From Pengzhenrongella phosphoraccumulans (lineage in GTDB: Bacteria > Actinomycetota > Actinomycetes > Actinomycetales > Cellulomonadaceae), in the NCBI RefSeq assembly GCF_045689905.1, contig NZ_CP144210.1:2852001-2916000 (forward strand): 64,000 nucleotides of DNA, in the 5' to 3' direction. The notes below the pieces were generated by a model. That model had not been told where the DNA came from. It made no database searches and saw only the letters and a program-made list of their open reading frames with translations. A program made the translations under genes and the position numbers. Shown piece after piece: positions 16,417 to 24,521 of the stretch; positions within the stretch are counted from its first letter, which is position 1; the number at the start of each line of letters is the position of its first letter.

Positions 16417-16437
16417 TATCCTATATTATCTAGGATA
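16417..16437. promoter_or_regulatory. GntR operator-like inverted repeat upstream of the SDR
   Basis: TATCCTA (16417-16423) and TAGGATA (16431-16437), perfect 7-bp arms with a 7-nt spacer, 59 bp before the SDR start. The half-sites equal those of the palindromes at 17286 and 22665, with a wider spacing. A TAGCGT element (16410-16415) just upstream, or TATATT (16422-16427) inside it, could be a -10. Confidence 0.55.
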
Positions 16438-16495
16438 CGACAACCGAGACGGCAATGAAGCCCAGATCTCGAGCGAATCATCACGAGGAAACGAG

Positions 16496-17275
16496 ATGCA
16501 CCCCATGTCTACTGAGTTCCCCGTCGAGCGGACCGCCATCGTCACGGGGGTCGGCGCCCCGCGCGGCATCGGCCGCGTCGTGGCCCGCCGGCTCGCAGCG
16601 GAAGGCTGGAGCCTTGCCCTGATCGACATCGACGAGTTCGGGGTCGCGGCATTCAAGAAGGAGCTGGACGCAGAAGGATTCGAGAACGTCGTCGCGATCC
16701 CCACGGATATCAGTTCGGCCGAGTCGGTCGACGCGGCCTTCGCCCTCATCGACAAGGAGCTGCCGGCCGTCGTCGGCCTGGTGAACCTCGCCGGAATCCC
16801 GTGCCCTACCGCGCTGCTCGACCTGTCCCTCGAGGAGTGGAACCGGGTGCTCGCTGTCAACGTGACCGGTTCCTTCCTCATGCTGAAGGCCGCCGCACAG
16901 CGCATGGTCACGACCGGCGTCGGACGCATCGTGAACACGTCCTCCATCACGGCCTTCGACGGCGGCGGCACGTTCTCGAAGGGCGCCTATGCGGCGGCCA
17001 AGGCCGCCGTGCTCGGGCTGTCTCGGGGCGGGGCGCGTGAGCTCGGCAGGTTCGGGATCACGGTCAACACGGTCGCTCCCGGCCCGATCGACACGGACAT
17101 CATGGGCGGCAGGCTCACCGACGAGCGCAAGGCAGGCATGGCCGCCGACATCCCGGTGGGGCGCGTGGGTCGGCCCCAGGACATCGCCGCGATCGTCTCG
17201 TTCCTGCTGTCTCAGGAGGCGGGCTTCATCTCCGGCGCGACCTACCAGGTCGATGGCGGGAAGTACATGCACTAG
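16496..17275 (+). CDS. Short-chain dehydrogenase, sugar/polyol type
   Basis: A 259-residue classical SDR. ATG 16496 has GAGGAA 5 nt upstream. TGVGAPRGIGR cofactor loop, NLAGIP in place of NAG, NTSSITAF catalytic Ser, YAAAK catalytic Tyr-Lys, and APGPIDTDI after it. Acidic DIDE at the end of beta-2 favours NAD. It is the first gene of a catabolic operon under a GntR-type operator. By context it should oxidise a polyol or sugar (for example a tetritol, as D-threitol dehydrogenase does in mycobacteria), but the substrate is inferred from neighbours only. Confidence 0.85.
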   Translation: MHPMSTEFPVERTAIVTGVGAPRGIGRVVARRLAAEGWSLALIDIDEFGVAAFKKELDAEGFENVVAIPTDISSAESVDAAFALIDKELPAVVGLVNLAGIPCPTALLDLSLEEWNRVLAVNVTGSFLMLKAAAQRMVTTGVGRIVNTSSITAFDGGGTFSKGAYAAAKAAVLGLSRGGARELGRFGITVNTVAPGPIDTDIMGGRLTDERKAGMAADIPVGRVGRPQDIAAIVSFLLSQEAGFISGATYQVDGGKYMH

Positions 17276-17285
17276 CGAGGGTATA

Positions 17286-17295
17286 TCCTATAGGA
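17286..17295. promoter_or_regulatory. Second GntR operator-like palindrome
   Basis: TCCTATAGGA is a perfect 10-bp palindrome in the 49-bp gap between the SDR and the TIM-barrel gene. It shares its core with 22665-22678, suggesting an internal promoter under the same regulator. Confidence 0.5.
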
Positions 17296-17324
17296 ACTTC
17301 AACGACGAGGATCAAAGGACACTG

Positions 17325-18245
17325 ATGTTCACTGCTCAGGACTGGCCAATCGCGTGCAACATGCTGTCGTTCGGGAGCACGGCCCCGGATGGGACTCCCC
17401 TCAAGGACGCGCCCGCGTCGGTGTGGGCCGGGCAGCTGCGCCAGGTGCGCCAGCTCGGTTTCGACTTCATCGATCCGACCGATGCCTGGGTGCCCCTGGG
17501 GGCGCTGGACGACGTGCGCGTGAAGGAGTTCCACACGGTCCTCGCCGATGAGGGACTTGCTGTCTCCTCGATCTCGATGACGCGCAACAGCGTGGTCGAC
17601 CTCAAGAACGGCGAGGCGAACCTCGCGATGGCGCACCGGCTGATCGACCTGGCGCCGGAGTTCGGCGCGACGATCGTGAACACCGGCTTCATGCAGGCAG
17701 TCACCCCCGCGCAGCAGAAGGCGCTGTGGTTCTGGCTCGCCGAGGGTCACCACGACGACCCGGCGCTGCGCCCGCTGGCCATCGAGCGCATCCGCGAGCT
17801 CGGCAACCACGCCGAGCAGAACGGCATCCAGCTCAGCCTGGAGATGTACGAGGACACCTACGTGGGCACTGCGGACGACGCGGTCTCGTTCGTCACCGAC
17901 GTCAACCATGCGGCGGTCGGGCTGAACCCCGACATCGGGAACCTCGTCCGTCTGCACCGGCCGATGCCGGCGTTCATGGAGATGTTCGAGAAGGTCCTGC
18001 CGTTCTCGAACTTCTGGCACATCAAGAACTACTTCCGCGACGAGGACCCCCAGACCGGCTCCTACGCGTCGGCGCCGATGCCGCTCAAGACCGGGATCAT
18101 CAACTACCGCAACGTCATCCGCCGCGCCCTCGAGCTCGGCTACTCCGGCCCGTTCTGCTGCGAGCACTACGGCAGCGACTCGCTCGGAGTCTGCGCGGAG
18201 AACCGTGACTACATCAAGCAGGTGCTCTCGTCGGCCATGGCCTGA
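17325..18245 (+). CDS. TIM-barrel sugar isomerase/epimerase-family enzyme, possibly a decarboxylase
   Basis: A 306-residue AP-endonuclease-2-type TIM barrel. ATG 17325 with AAAGGA upstream. Metal ligands of the family are present in order: E173 (LEMYED), D203 (NPDIGN), H232 (WHIKNYF), E280 (CEHYGSD). Family members isomerise or epimerise sugars; related members in apionate catabolism (OiaC) decarboxylate a 3-oxo sugar acid to L-erythrulose. The downstream erythrulose-phosphate enzymes make a decarboxylase producing erythrulose an attractive reading. An isomerase is the default alternative. It lies 79 bp from the next oxidoreductase gene. Confidence 0.78.
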   Translation: MFTAQDWPIACNMLSFGSTAPDGTPLKDAPASVWAGQLRQVRQLGFDFIDPTDAWVPLGALDDVRVKEFHTVLADEGLAVSSISMTRNSVVDLKNGEANLAMAHRLIDLAPEFGATIVNTGFMQAVTPAQQKALWFWLAEGHHDDPALRPLAIERIRELGNHAEQNGIQLSLEMYEDTYVGTADDAVSFVTDVNHAAVGLNPDIGNLVRLHRPMPAFMEMFEKVLPFSNFWHIKNYFRDEDPQTGSYASAPMPLKTGIINYRNVIRRALELGYSGPFCCEHYGSDSLGVCAENRDYIKQVLSSAMA

Positions 18246-18319
18246 CGGTTCGAACGACCACGCACCGCTAAGACAACGCACGGCACGATCAACGCACCGC
18301 TACGAGTGGAGCAAGAGCC

Positions 18320-19285
18320 ATGAGCAAGACCATCAACAGCGTGACCGTCGTAGGCGCCGGTTACATGGGCGGCGGGATCGCGCAGAGCCTCGCGCTCTCG
18401 GGATTCACCGTCCAGATCGCCGACGTCGACGTCGCCGCCGCGCTCAAGGGGCTGGAACGCCTGCTCCAGGAGGCGCAGGAGTTCGAGGACCAGGGCCTGT
18501 ACAAGCCCGGCAGCACGGAGCTCATCCGGGCGAACCTGAGCGCGGGCAAGCCGATCGAGGAAGCCGTTGCGGACGCTGACTTCATCGAGGAGGCCGTGTT
18601 CGAGGTGCTCGCCGTCAAGCAGGCCGTGCTCGCCACGATCTCCCAGTACGCCCGCCCCGACGCCATCATCGGCACCAACACGTCGACCATCCCGGTCAAC
18701 GTCCTGGTGCCCGCGGTCACGCACCCGGAGCGCTTCCTCACGGTGCACTTCTCCAACCCGGCCCCGTTCATCCCGGGTGTCGAGCTCGTCGCCGGCACGA
18801 CCACGACGCCCGAGGTCATCGATGCCGTGAAGGACCTGCTCGTGCGTGCCGGCCGCCAGGGCGCACAGGTGGCGGACACCCCCGGGATGGTGCTCAACCG
18901 TCTGCAGTACGTCCTGCTCAAGGAAGCGACCGCCATCGTCGAAGAAGGCGTCGCCACCGTCGAGGACGTGGACACGATCGTCCGCACGACGTTCGGGTTC
19001 CGCCTCGGCTTCTTCGGGCCGTTCGCCATCGCCGACCAAGCCGGGCTGGACGTCTACAAGAACTGCTTCAAGACGTTCGAGGACGCGTACGGGCCCCGGC
19101 TCGCGACTCCTGCGCTGCTCACCGACGCGGTCGCGGCCGACCGCAAGGGCACCAAGAACGGCAAGGGCCTGACGGGCGACTTCGACGACGAGACGAAGGC
19201 GAAGCTCATCGCGTACCGGAACAAGGCCTACTCGCGCATGGGCGACCTCCTGCGCGAGCTCGGCCCGGCACCCAAGGGCAAGTAG
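18320..19285 (+). CDS. 3-hydroxyacyl-CoA-dehydrogenase-type oxidoreductase (L-gulonate 3-dehydrogenase-like role possible)
   Basis: A 321-residue two-domain dehydrogenase. N-terminal Rossmann fold with VGAGYMGGGIAQSLALSG; NTSTIPVNVL and HPERFLTVHFSNP carry the catalytic Ser/His elements; a C-terminal helical dimerisation domain (NGKGLTGDF near the end). In this superfamily some members act on fatty acyl-CoA and others on sugar acids, notably L-gulonate 3-dehydrogenase, which makes a beta-keto acid that then loses CO2. There are no other fatty-acid genes nearby, so a C3-dehydrogenase for a C5 sugar acid, feeding the TIM-barrel enzyme, is the context-based guess. Confidence 0.8.
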   Translation: MSKTINSVTVVGAGYMGGGIAQSLALSGFTVQIADVDVAAALKGLERLLQEAQEFEDQGLYKPGSTELIRANLSAGKPIEEAVADADFIEEAVFEVLAVKQAVLATISQYARPDAIIGTNTSTIPVNVLVPAVTHPERFLTVHFSNPAPFIPGVELVAGTTTTPEVIDAVKDLLVRAGRQGAQVADTPGMVLNRLQYVLLKEATAIVEEGVATVEDVDTIVRTTFGFRLGFFGPFAIADQAGLDVYKNCFKTFEDAYGPRLATPALLTDAVAADRKGTKNGKGLTGDFDDETKAKLIAYRNKAYSRMGDLLRELGPAPKGK

Positions 19286-19319
19286 CGCCGGAACAGCTTT
19301 TCGAGGAACTTTGCGCGGG

Positions 19320-19347
19320 GCGCGGTTCACCTCCGGGTGATCCGCGC
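19320..19347. terminator. Hairpin between dehydrogenase and transporter genes
   Basis: GCGCGG, T, TCACC, loop TCCG, GGTGA, T, CCGCGC: an 11-bp stem with one T-T mismatch, 35 bp after the dehydrogenase stop. It may terminate or attenuate transcription before the transporter genes. Confidence 0.5.
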
Positions 19348-19412
19348 ACCGCGGAGCGGCAGGGGTCGACTTCGGCTGCCCATCAACGGCTCTCAATGCG
19401 GAGAGCGCGACG

Positions 19413-19577
19413 GTGCGTCAATCCTCGACCAAAGACAGCTCGTGTGAGATCCAGAGCAGAAAGATCATCTTCATGGCAATCGTCAGGCGAGCCCAGCTGG
19501 ACCGATCGCGAAGCCTCTATCTCGCGGCCGGCGTCGTCATCTGTCTCATCGGTCTTTACCTCATCTTCAAGCCCTGA
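19413..19577 (+). CDS. Possible 54-residue small membrane protein
   Basis: A short open frame between the 3HAD-type dehydrogenase and the MFS transporter, in DNA of lower GC than its neighbours. Translation from GTG 19413 (GAGAG 7 nt upstream) gives 54 residues; from ATG 19473 it gives 34. The C-terminal half is one clear membrane helix, SLYLAAGVVICLIGLYLIF, with basic residues (RRAQ) on the N-side, ending KP-stop. It ends 73 bp before the transporter start. It could be a small accessory subunit of the transporter. No family is recognised. Confidence 0.4.
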   Translation: MRQSSTKDSSCEIQSRKIIFMAIVRRAQLDRSRSLYLAAGVVICLIGLYLIFKP

Positions 19578-19650
19578 TCGGAAAAAGCTCAGCCGTTTCA
19601 ACGTTGTTCGCCTTGGCACAAGAACAGTAGATACTCAAAGAGGAGTGTTG

Positions 19651-21021
19651 ATGTCGTCCGCAACTAGCAACGACTTGTTGGAATCGCCGGTCCTGAAATC
19701 GGCGATAAAGAAGGCTGTACGTCGTCTCCTGCCTATGCTCATCATTCTCTATGTCATCGCCTTCCTGGACCGTACGAACGTCGGCTTCGCCGAGACCGGG
19801 CTCGGCGCGGACCGCGGCGTCTCCGCGGGGGCGTTCGCGCTCGGCGCCGGGATCTTCTTCATCGGCTACGCGATCTTTGAGATCCCCAGCAACCTGATGC
19901 TCAAGCGCGTCGGTGCCAAGTTCTGGCTCGCGCGCATCGCCATCACCTGGGGCATCGTCGCGGCGTGCTTCGCGTTCGTGCAGGGGGAGTCGTCCTTCAT
20001 CGCCCTGCGGTTCCTCCTCGGCGTGACGGAGGCCGGACTCTTCCCCGGCGTCATCATGTTCCTGGCCGCATGGTTCCCCAACAAGGTCCGGGTGCAGATC
20101 TTCGCGATCTTCTACCTCGCGCAGCCGCTCTCGCAGATGGTGGGTGCCCCGTTGTCGGGGATGCTCATCAACATCGGCGAGAAGCTGCCCGGCATCGAGG
20201 GGTGGCAGCTCATGTTCGCCTCCGAGGGCGTGCTGGCCGTGCTCGCCGGCATCGCCGCGTTCTTCTTCCTGATCAACGGACCGGAAGATGCGAAGTTCCT
20301 CACCCATGAAGAGCAGGCCGCGCTGCAGGAGATCATGGCGCTCGAGGACACGGTGCGGGTCGAGGCCGGACCCTCCGGTGTCTGGGCAGCCATGCGCAAC
20401 GGGCGGGTCTGGTACTTCACCGCCGTCTACTTCTGCCTGCAGATCGCCGTCTACGGCGTCACCTTCTTCCTGCCGCAGCAGGTTGCGGAGCTCACCGGAC
20501 AGAAGGTCGGGCTGACGGTCGGCCTGCTGGTCGCCGTCCCCTGGTTCTTCGCGATCTTCAGCACCTACTTCATCGGTCGCGCCGCCACCACCATGGCTCG
20601 CCGCCGCAACCTCGGGGTCTGGCTGTTCGTCTCCACCGGGGTCTGCATCTTCGGTTCGGCCTGGGCGGGCACGAACCACCTGCCCGTCATCGGCCTGATC
20701 TTCATCACCCTCGCGGTCTGCAGCTTCCTGGCGGTCGGACCGATCACGTGGTCGTACCCGACGGCGTTCCTCACGGGCACCGCGGCCGCCGCAGGGATCG
20801 GTCTGATCAACTCGCTCGGGAACCTCGGCGGCTTCGTGGCGCCGATCCTGCGGACGCAGGTGAACCTCTTCATGGACTCGTCGACCGGTTCCGCCGGCGT
20901 CTACGCCCTCGGGGTGCTGCCTTTCGTCGCCGCGCTGCTCATGTACGGCACCAGAAGGCTTCGGACCACTGCCGATGACCTGCTCGACGTCGAGGCCCGT
21001 GCGGAGGCCCTCGTCTCCTGA
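19651..21021 (+). CDS. MFS transporter, anion:cation symporter (ACS) type
   Basis: A 456-residue permease. ATG 19651 with AGGAG 5 nt upstream. Twelve hydrophobic segments. LYVIAFLDRTNVGFA in helix 1 and the IFEIPSNLML region are signatures of the ACS subfamily, which carries organic anions such as tartrate, phthalate, hydroxyphenylacetate and sugar acids by proton symport. This speaks for an acidic substrate (an aldonate or related acid) rather than a neutral tetritol for the surrounding catabolic regulon. The long untranslated region upstream (19578-19650) is AT-richer. Confidence 0.85.
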   Translation: MSSATSNDLLESPVLKSAIKKAVRRLLPMLIILYVIAFLDRTNVGFAETGLGADRGVSAGAFALGAGIFFIGYAIFEIPSNLMLKRVGAKFWLARIAITWGIVAACFAFVQGESSFIALRFLLGVTEAGLFPGVIMFLAAWFPNKVRVQIFAIFYLAQPLSQMVGAPLSGMLINIGEKLPGIEGWQLMFASEGVLAVLAGIAAFFFLINGPEDAKFLTHEEQAALQEIMALEDTVRVEAGPSGVWAAMRNGRVWYFTAVYFCLQIAVYGVTFFLPQQVAELTGQKVGLTVGLLVAVPWFFAIFSTYFIGRAATTMARRRNLGVWLFVSTGVCIFGSAWAGTNHLPVIGLIFITLAVCSFLAVGPITWSYPTAFLTGTAAAAGIGLINSLGNLGGFVAPILRTQVNLFMDSSTGSAGVYALGVLPFVAALLMYGTRRLRTTADDLLDVEARAEALVS

Positions 21022-21138
21022 CCGCCGCGTTTCGATGCCCCGCCGGGCCGGTCGATCTGTCCCTCCGGGACGGTCGGCACCTCCGGCGGGGCATCGCTCG
21101 TCACCCCTGATTCCCCGCACGATGAGAGAGAGGGCCTC

Positions 21139-21816
21139 ATGCCCAAGGTCGCAGTGCTGCACACGAGCCTCGTGTTCGTGACCGTCGAGCCGGTGATCAC
21201 CGACCTGATCACCGAGCTCGTTCCCGACGTCGAGATCCTGCACTTCGTCGACTCCGACGTCCTCGCCACCGTGGTGCGCGAGAAGGGCATCTCGGCCCGC
21301 AGCGAGGAGCGGATGGTCCTGATGGCGCGGGCCGCCGAGGTCGCCGGCGCCGACGTGATCTTCTCCGCCTGCTCGTCGCTCGGGCCGACGCTCGATGCGG
21401 CCGGACGCGCCGTCGGCATCCCGGTGGTCAAGATCGACGAGGCCATGGCGAACGACGCCGCCCGCTTCGACCGGATCGGCGTGCTCGCGACCGTGCCCAC
21501 GACGCTCGGCCCGACGAGCGACCTCATCGCCGGCAAGGCGCGCGCGGCCGGTCGATCGGTGCGGATCGTGCAGCGGCTGTGCCCCGGGGCGTTCGACATC
21601 CTCCTGGCCGGCGATCGCGAGCGTCACGACGGCCTGGTGGCCGCGCAGGCCTCAGGCCTCGCGGCCGAGGTGGACGTCATCGTGCTCGCCCAGGCATCCA
21701 TGCAGCGGCTCGTCCCGCGGCTCGAGAAGGAGACCGGCCTGCGCGTGCTGTCGAGCCCGCGCTCGGGGGTGGAGCACCTCGCGCGCGTCGTCCAGGCCCA
21801 GACGGCGGCGCCGTAG
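21139..21816 (+). CDS. Aspartate/glutamate racemase-family protein
   Basis: A 225-residue protein, ATG 21139 after a purine-rich GAGAGAGGG site. Two-domain Asp/Glu/hydantoin racemase fold: FSACSSLGPT holds the first catalytic Cys; the second-half motif (LAQASM) has Ala where the second Cys usually stands. A one-Cys member may be a lyase, isomerase or non-stereoinverting enzyme rather than a racemase. It is the last gene of the SDR-to-transporter strand and converges on the GntR gene with a bidirectional terminator between. Its step in the pathway is unknown; lactone or enol handling is speculation. Confidence 0.75.
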   Translation: MPKVAVLHTSLVFVTVEPVITDLITELVPDVEILHFVDSDVLATVVREKGISARSEERMVLMARAAEVAGADVIFSACSSLGPTLDAAGRAVGIPVVKIDEAMANDAARFDRIGVLATVPTTLGPTSDLIAGKARAAGRSVRIVQRLCPGAFDILLAGDRERHDGLVAAQASGLAAEVDVIVLAQASMQRLVPRLEKETGLRVLSSPRSGVEHLARVVQAQTAAP

Positions 21817-21828
21817 CGCCCTGAGGTC

Positions 21829-21853
21829 GCGGGGTCGCGCGCGGCGACCCCGC
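21829..21853. terminator. Bidirectional hairpin between convergent genes
   Basis: GCGGGGTCGC (21829-21838) and GCGACCCCGC (21844-21853) form a perfect 10-bp stem with a 5-nt loop, exactly between the racemase-like stop (21816) and the GntR stop (21858). Confidence 0.75.
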
Positions 21854-21857
21854 CGGA

Positions 21858-22619
21858 CTACTCGCGCTCGTTCACCGGGTGCCGCAGCTGTTCGGCGGCA
21901 CCGTCTGCGAGCGACCGCAACCGGACCGCGTCGAGGTGGTCGCGCATCGCCTGCAACGTCTTGGCGGGATCGTCTTCTTGGAGGGCGGAAAGGATTCGCC
22001 CGTGCTCGAGCGTCGCCTCCGTCATGTCCCTCAGGCCGAGCTCGACCGACTGGCGCATGCGGTGGATGTGGGACCCCAGCAGACCGGCCATCTGCAAGAT
22101 GTACTGGTTGTTCGCGTGCTGCATGATCGTGAAGTGAAAGGCCCAGTCCGCGTCGTAGAAGCGGCGGTAGGCAGCGATCCGGTCGACCTCGTGGTCGGGT
22201 GACGGTGCCTGAGTGATCAGGGCCACCACCTCGAGGTGCTGCTTCTGCGCCTCACCGAGCAACGGCTTGAGGGTGTCGGGCTGGCGGAGCGCGATCTCGA
22301 GCGCACCCAGCTCGACTATCCGCCTCGCGTCGTTCAGCTGGCTGATCTCGTCCGCGGTGAGCGGAGCCGAGACGCGGTAGCCACGCAGGGCAACTCGCGA
22401 GACGAGGCCCGTGTGCTCGAGCTGGACGAGGGCCTCGCGCACCGGGGTGGGGGAGACACCGAGCTCGCGGGCGAGACCGTCAATGTTGAGGTTCGCTCCG
22501 GGAGCGAATGAATCGCCCAGCAACATCTCGACGAGCCGGTCGAATACTCCATCGCGGAGCACTTTGCGCTGAATCTGAACTCGTGAGGGAGCGCGCCCGA
22601 GTTGGACCGAATCGTTCAT
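21858..22619 (-). CDS. GntR/FadR-subfamily transcriptional regulator (FCD domain)
   Basis: A 253-residue regulator. N-terminal winged helix (VFDRLVEMLLGD, LARELGVSPTPVREALVQLEHTG, LVSRVALRGYRVS) and an all-helical FCD ligand domain from about residue 95, with YDADWAFHFTIMQ and the HxxxxxxL/His metal-ligand pattern (HGRILSAL). It is divergent from the kinase operon, with a perfect 14-bp palindrome in between, and similar sites precede the other two transcription units. It is therefore the likely pathway repressor. The inducer is probably a pathway sugar acid or phosphate. Confidence 0.88.
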   Translation of the reverse strand: MNDSVQLGRAPSRVQIQRKVLRDGVFDRLVEMLLGDSFAPGANLNIDGLARELGVSPTPVREALVQLEHTGLVSRVALRGYRVSAPLTADEISQLNDARRIVELGALEIALRQPDTLKPLLGEAQKQHLEVVALITQAPSPDHEVDRIAAYRRFYDADWAFHFTIMQHANNQYILQMAGLLGSHIHRMRQSVELGLRDMTEATLEHGRILSALQEDDPAKTLQAMRDHLDAVRLRSLADGAAEQLRHPVNERE

Positions 22620-22648
22620 ACCTGAATGTTACCCAACTTCGTAGACGG

Positions 22649-22677
22649 TTGATCGTACTGCAAACATCCTATAGGAT
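22649..22677 (+). promoter_or_regulatory. Promoter of the kinase-isomerase operon
   Basis: TTGATC (22649-22654), 17-nt spacer, TAGGAT (22672-22677). The -10 lies inside the GntR-type palindrome, so repressor binding would block RNA polymerase directly. Confidence 0.55.
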
Positions 22678-22678
22678 G
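22665..22678. promoter_or_regulatory. GntR operator, perfect 14-bp palindrome
   Basis: CATCCTATAGGATG, in the 132-bp divergent region between the GntR gene and the kinase gene. It is the best copy of a motif also present at 17286-17295 and, with wider spacing, at 16417-16437. Confidence 0.7.
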
Positions 22679-22751
22679 ACGGAACGGAGACAACGTCGTC
22701 GAACGTCTGAGGAGTCCGCATGTCTAGCCCGACACAGTCCAGGTGGCAGTC

Positions 22752-24521
22752 ATGACGCGCCTGCTCAACGCCCCGAACGACTTCCCCGCCGAGGCGGTGC
22801 ACGGTTTTGCCGTCGCGAACCCGCGGTACGTGCAGCAGGTGCACGGCGGCGTAGTCCGCTCCACCGAGTCGCCGTCGGGCCAGGTCGCGGTCGTGCTCGG
22901 CGGGGGGTCTGGCCACTACCCGGCATTCGCCGGCTGGATCGGTCCCGGGATGGCGCACGGGGTGGTGTGCGGGAACATCTTCGCCTCCCCGTCGGCCTCC
23001 CAGGTGCATTCCGTGGTGCGCGCGGCCGACAATCACGGGGGAGTGCTTCTCGGTTTCGGCAACTATGCCGGCGACGTCCTGCATTTCGGCCAGGCCGCCG
23101 ATCGGCTTCGGGCGGAGGGTGTTGACGTCCGCATCGTGACCGTCACCGACGACATCGCGTCGGACACGGCGGAGAACTCGCTGCTGCGCCGCGGCATCGC
23201 CGGCGACCTCCTCGTGGTCAAGATCGCCGGTGCGGCGGCGGAGGCGGGCTGCGACCTCGACGAGGTCGAGCGGGTCGCGCGCAAGGCGAACGCGCACACC
23301 CGTTCTCTCGGCATGGCGTTCGGCGGGTGCACCTTGCCCGGCGCCGATCACGCCCTCTTCGAGGTGCCGGAGGCCACCATGGCCATCGGGCTCGGGATCC
23401 ACGGCGAGCCCGGGATCTCGTCCGCTCCGCTCGGCACGGCCGACGACGTCGCCGATGCGCTGCTCGACGGCATCCTGGCCGAGGCGCCGGAGCGCGGGGT
23501 CGACGGCTATGACGGGCGGGTCGCCGTGCTCGTGAACGGCCTCGGCGCCACGAAGTACGAGGAGCTGTTCGTCGTCTACGCGCGGATCGCCGATCGCCTG
23601 GCGCGGCTCGGGATCACCGTCGTCGAGCCGGAGGTCGGGGAGCACGTCACAAGCCTCGACATGGAGGGGCTGTCCCTGACGCTCACGTTCCTCGACGCCG
23701 AGCTCGAGAGGTACTGGACCGCACCGGTCGACACCCCGGCGTTCCGGCGGGGCGCCTCGTCCCACCGTGCGCCCCGGGTCGAGCGCGTCGCCGTCGACGA
23801 GGAGGCAGCGATCGTGCCCGGGCTGCCCGTCTCGCAGGAGCTGGCCGCCCGGCTCAGCCTGGCGATCGACGCGATGGTGGCCTGCGCCGCCAAGAACGAG
23901 CAGCGGCTCGGTGACCTGGACGCCGTCGCCGGTGACGGCGACCACGGTCAAGGCATGGTGCTGGGGACCACCGGCGCCGCGGCGGCAGCGCACGGGGCCC
24001 TGGGCGCCGGCGCCGGCGCGCGAACGCTTCTTGTGAAGGCAGGCGAGGCGTGGTCCGAGAGTGCCGGTGGCACGTCGGGGGCGCTCTGGGGTTCCGCGCT
24101 CGCGGCGATGGGCAACTGTCTGAGCGACCGCGCCGGTGCCTGCCCGGACGAGCTCGTGACCGCGGTCAGCGCCGGCACCGACGCGATCCTTCGGCTCGGT
24201 GGCGCAACCCCGGGGGACAAGACGATGGTCGACGCGATCGTCCCGTTCATCGCGACCCTGCGGTCCTCTCGCTCGCAGGGCGCGTCGCTCCGTGCGGCCT
24301 GGGCCGCAGCCACCGAGGTGGCGGGTGCGGCCGCCGAGGCGACGGCGCTCATCACCGCCAAGCGCGGGCGTGCCCGGACGCACGGCGAGCACAGCCTCGG
24401 TCATGCCGACCCGGGTGCCACCTCGTTCGTCCTGCTCATGGCCGCCGTCGTGCCCGGACCGAAAGGCCCGGACCACACCGAAATCCCCCAACCAGCTGCA
24501 GTGACCGGAGCGCGCTCATGA
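22752..24521 (+). CDS. DhaK-DhaL-type kinase, probable erythrulose kinase
   Basis: A 589-residue ATP-dependent dihydroxyacetone-kinase-family protein. ATG 22752 with AGGTGG 5 nt upstream. DhaK domain (1-330) with GGGSGHYPAF, NYAGD and the covalent-substrate His in GIHGEPG (H217). DhaL domain (about 375-580) with the Mg-ATP motif GDGDHG near residue 395. Two-domain kinases of this kind phosphorylate dihydroxyacetone or, when linked to RpiB and TPI homologues as here, L-erythrulose to its 1-phosphate. The tetrulose assignment rests on context. The gene overlaps the RpiB gene by ATGA. Confidence 0.85.
   Translation: MTRLLNAPNDFPAEAVHGFAVANPRYVQQVHGGVVRSTESPSGQVAVVLGGGSGHYPAFAGWIGPGMAHGVVCGNIFASPSASQVHSVVRAADNHGGVLLGFGNYAGDVLHFGQAADRLRAEGVDVRIVTVTDDIASDTAENSLLRRGIAGDLLVVKIAGAAAEAGCDLDEVERVARKANAHTRSLGMAFGGCTLPGADHALFEVPEATMAIGLGIHGEPGISSAPLGTADDVADALLDGILAEAPERGVDGYDGRVAVLVNGLGATKYEELFVVYARIADRLARLGITVVEPEVGEHVTSLDMEGLSLTLTFLDAELERYWTAPVDTPAFRRGASSHRAPRVERVAVDEEAAIVPGLPVSQELAARLSLAIDAMVACAAKNEQRLGDLDAVAGDGDHGQGMVLGTTGAAAAAHGALGAGAGARTLLVKAGEAWSESAGGTSGALWGSALAAMGNCLSDRAGACPDELVTAVSAGTDAILRLGGATPGDKTMVDAIVPFIATLRSSRSQGASLRAAWAAATEVAGAAAEATALITAKRGRARTHGEHSLGHADPGATSFVLLMAAVVPGPKGPDHTEIPQPAAVTGARS

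Noticed and set aside
16282..16495. Riboswitch or leader RNA before the SDR
   Set aside because: Only the GntR-type inverted repeat is evident. No conserved riboswitch core was seen.
19567..21627. 686-codon minus-strand frame opposite the MFS and racemase-like genes
   Set aside because: Asp/Gly/His-rich shadow of plus-strand genes with clear motifs.
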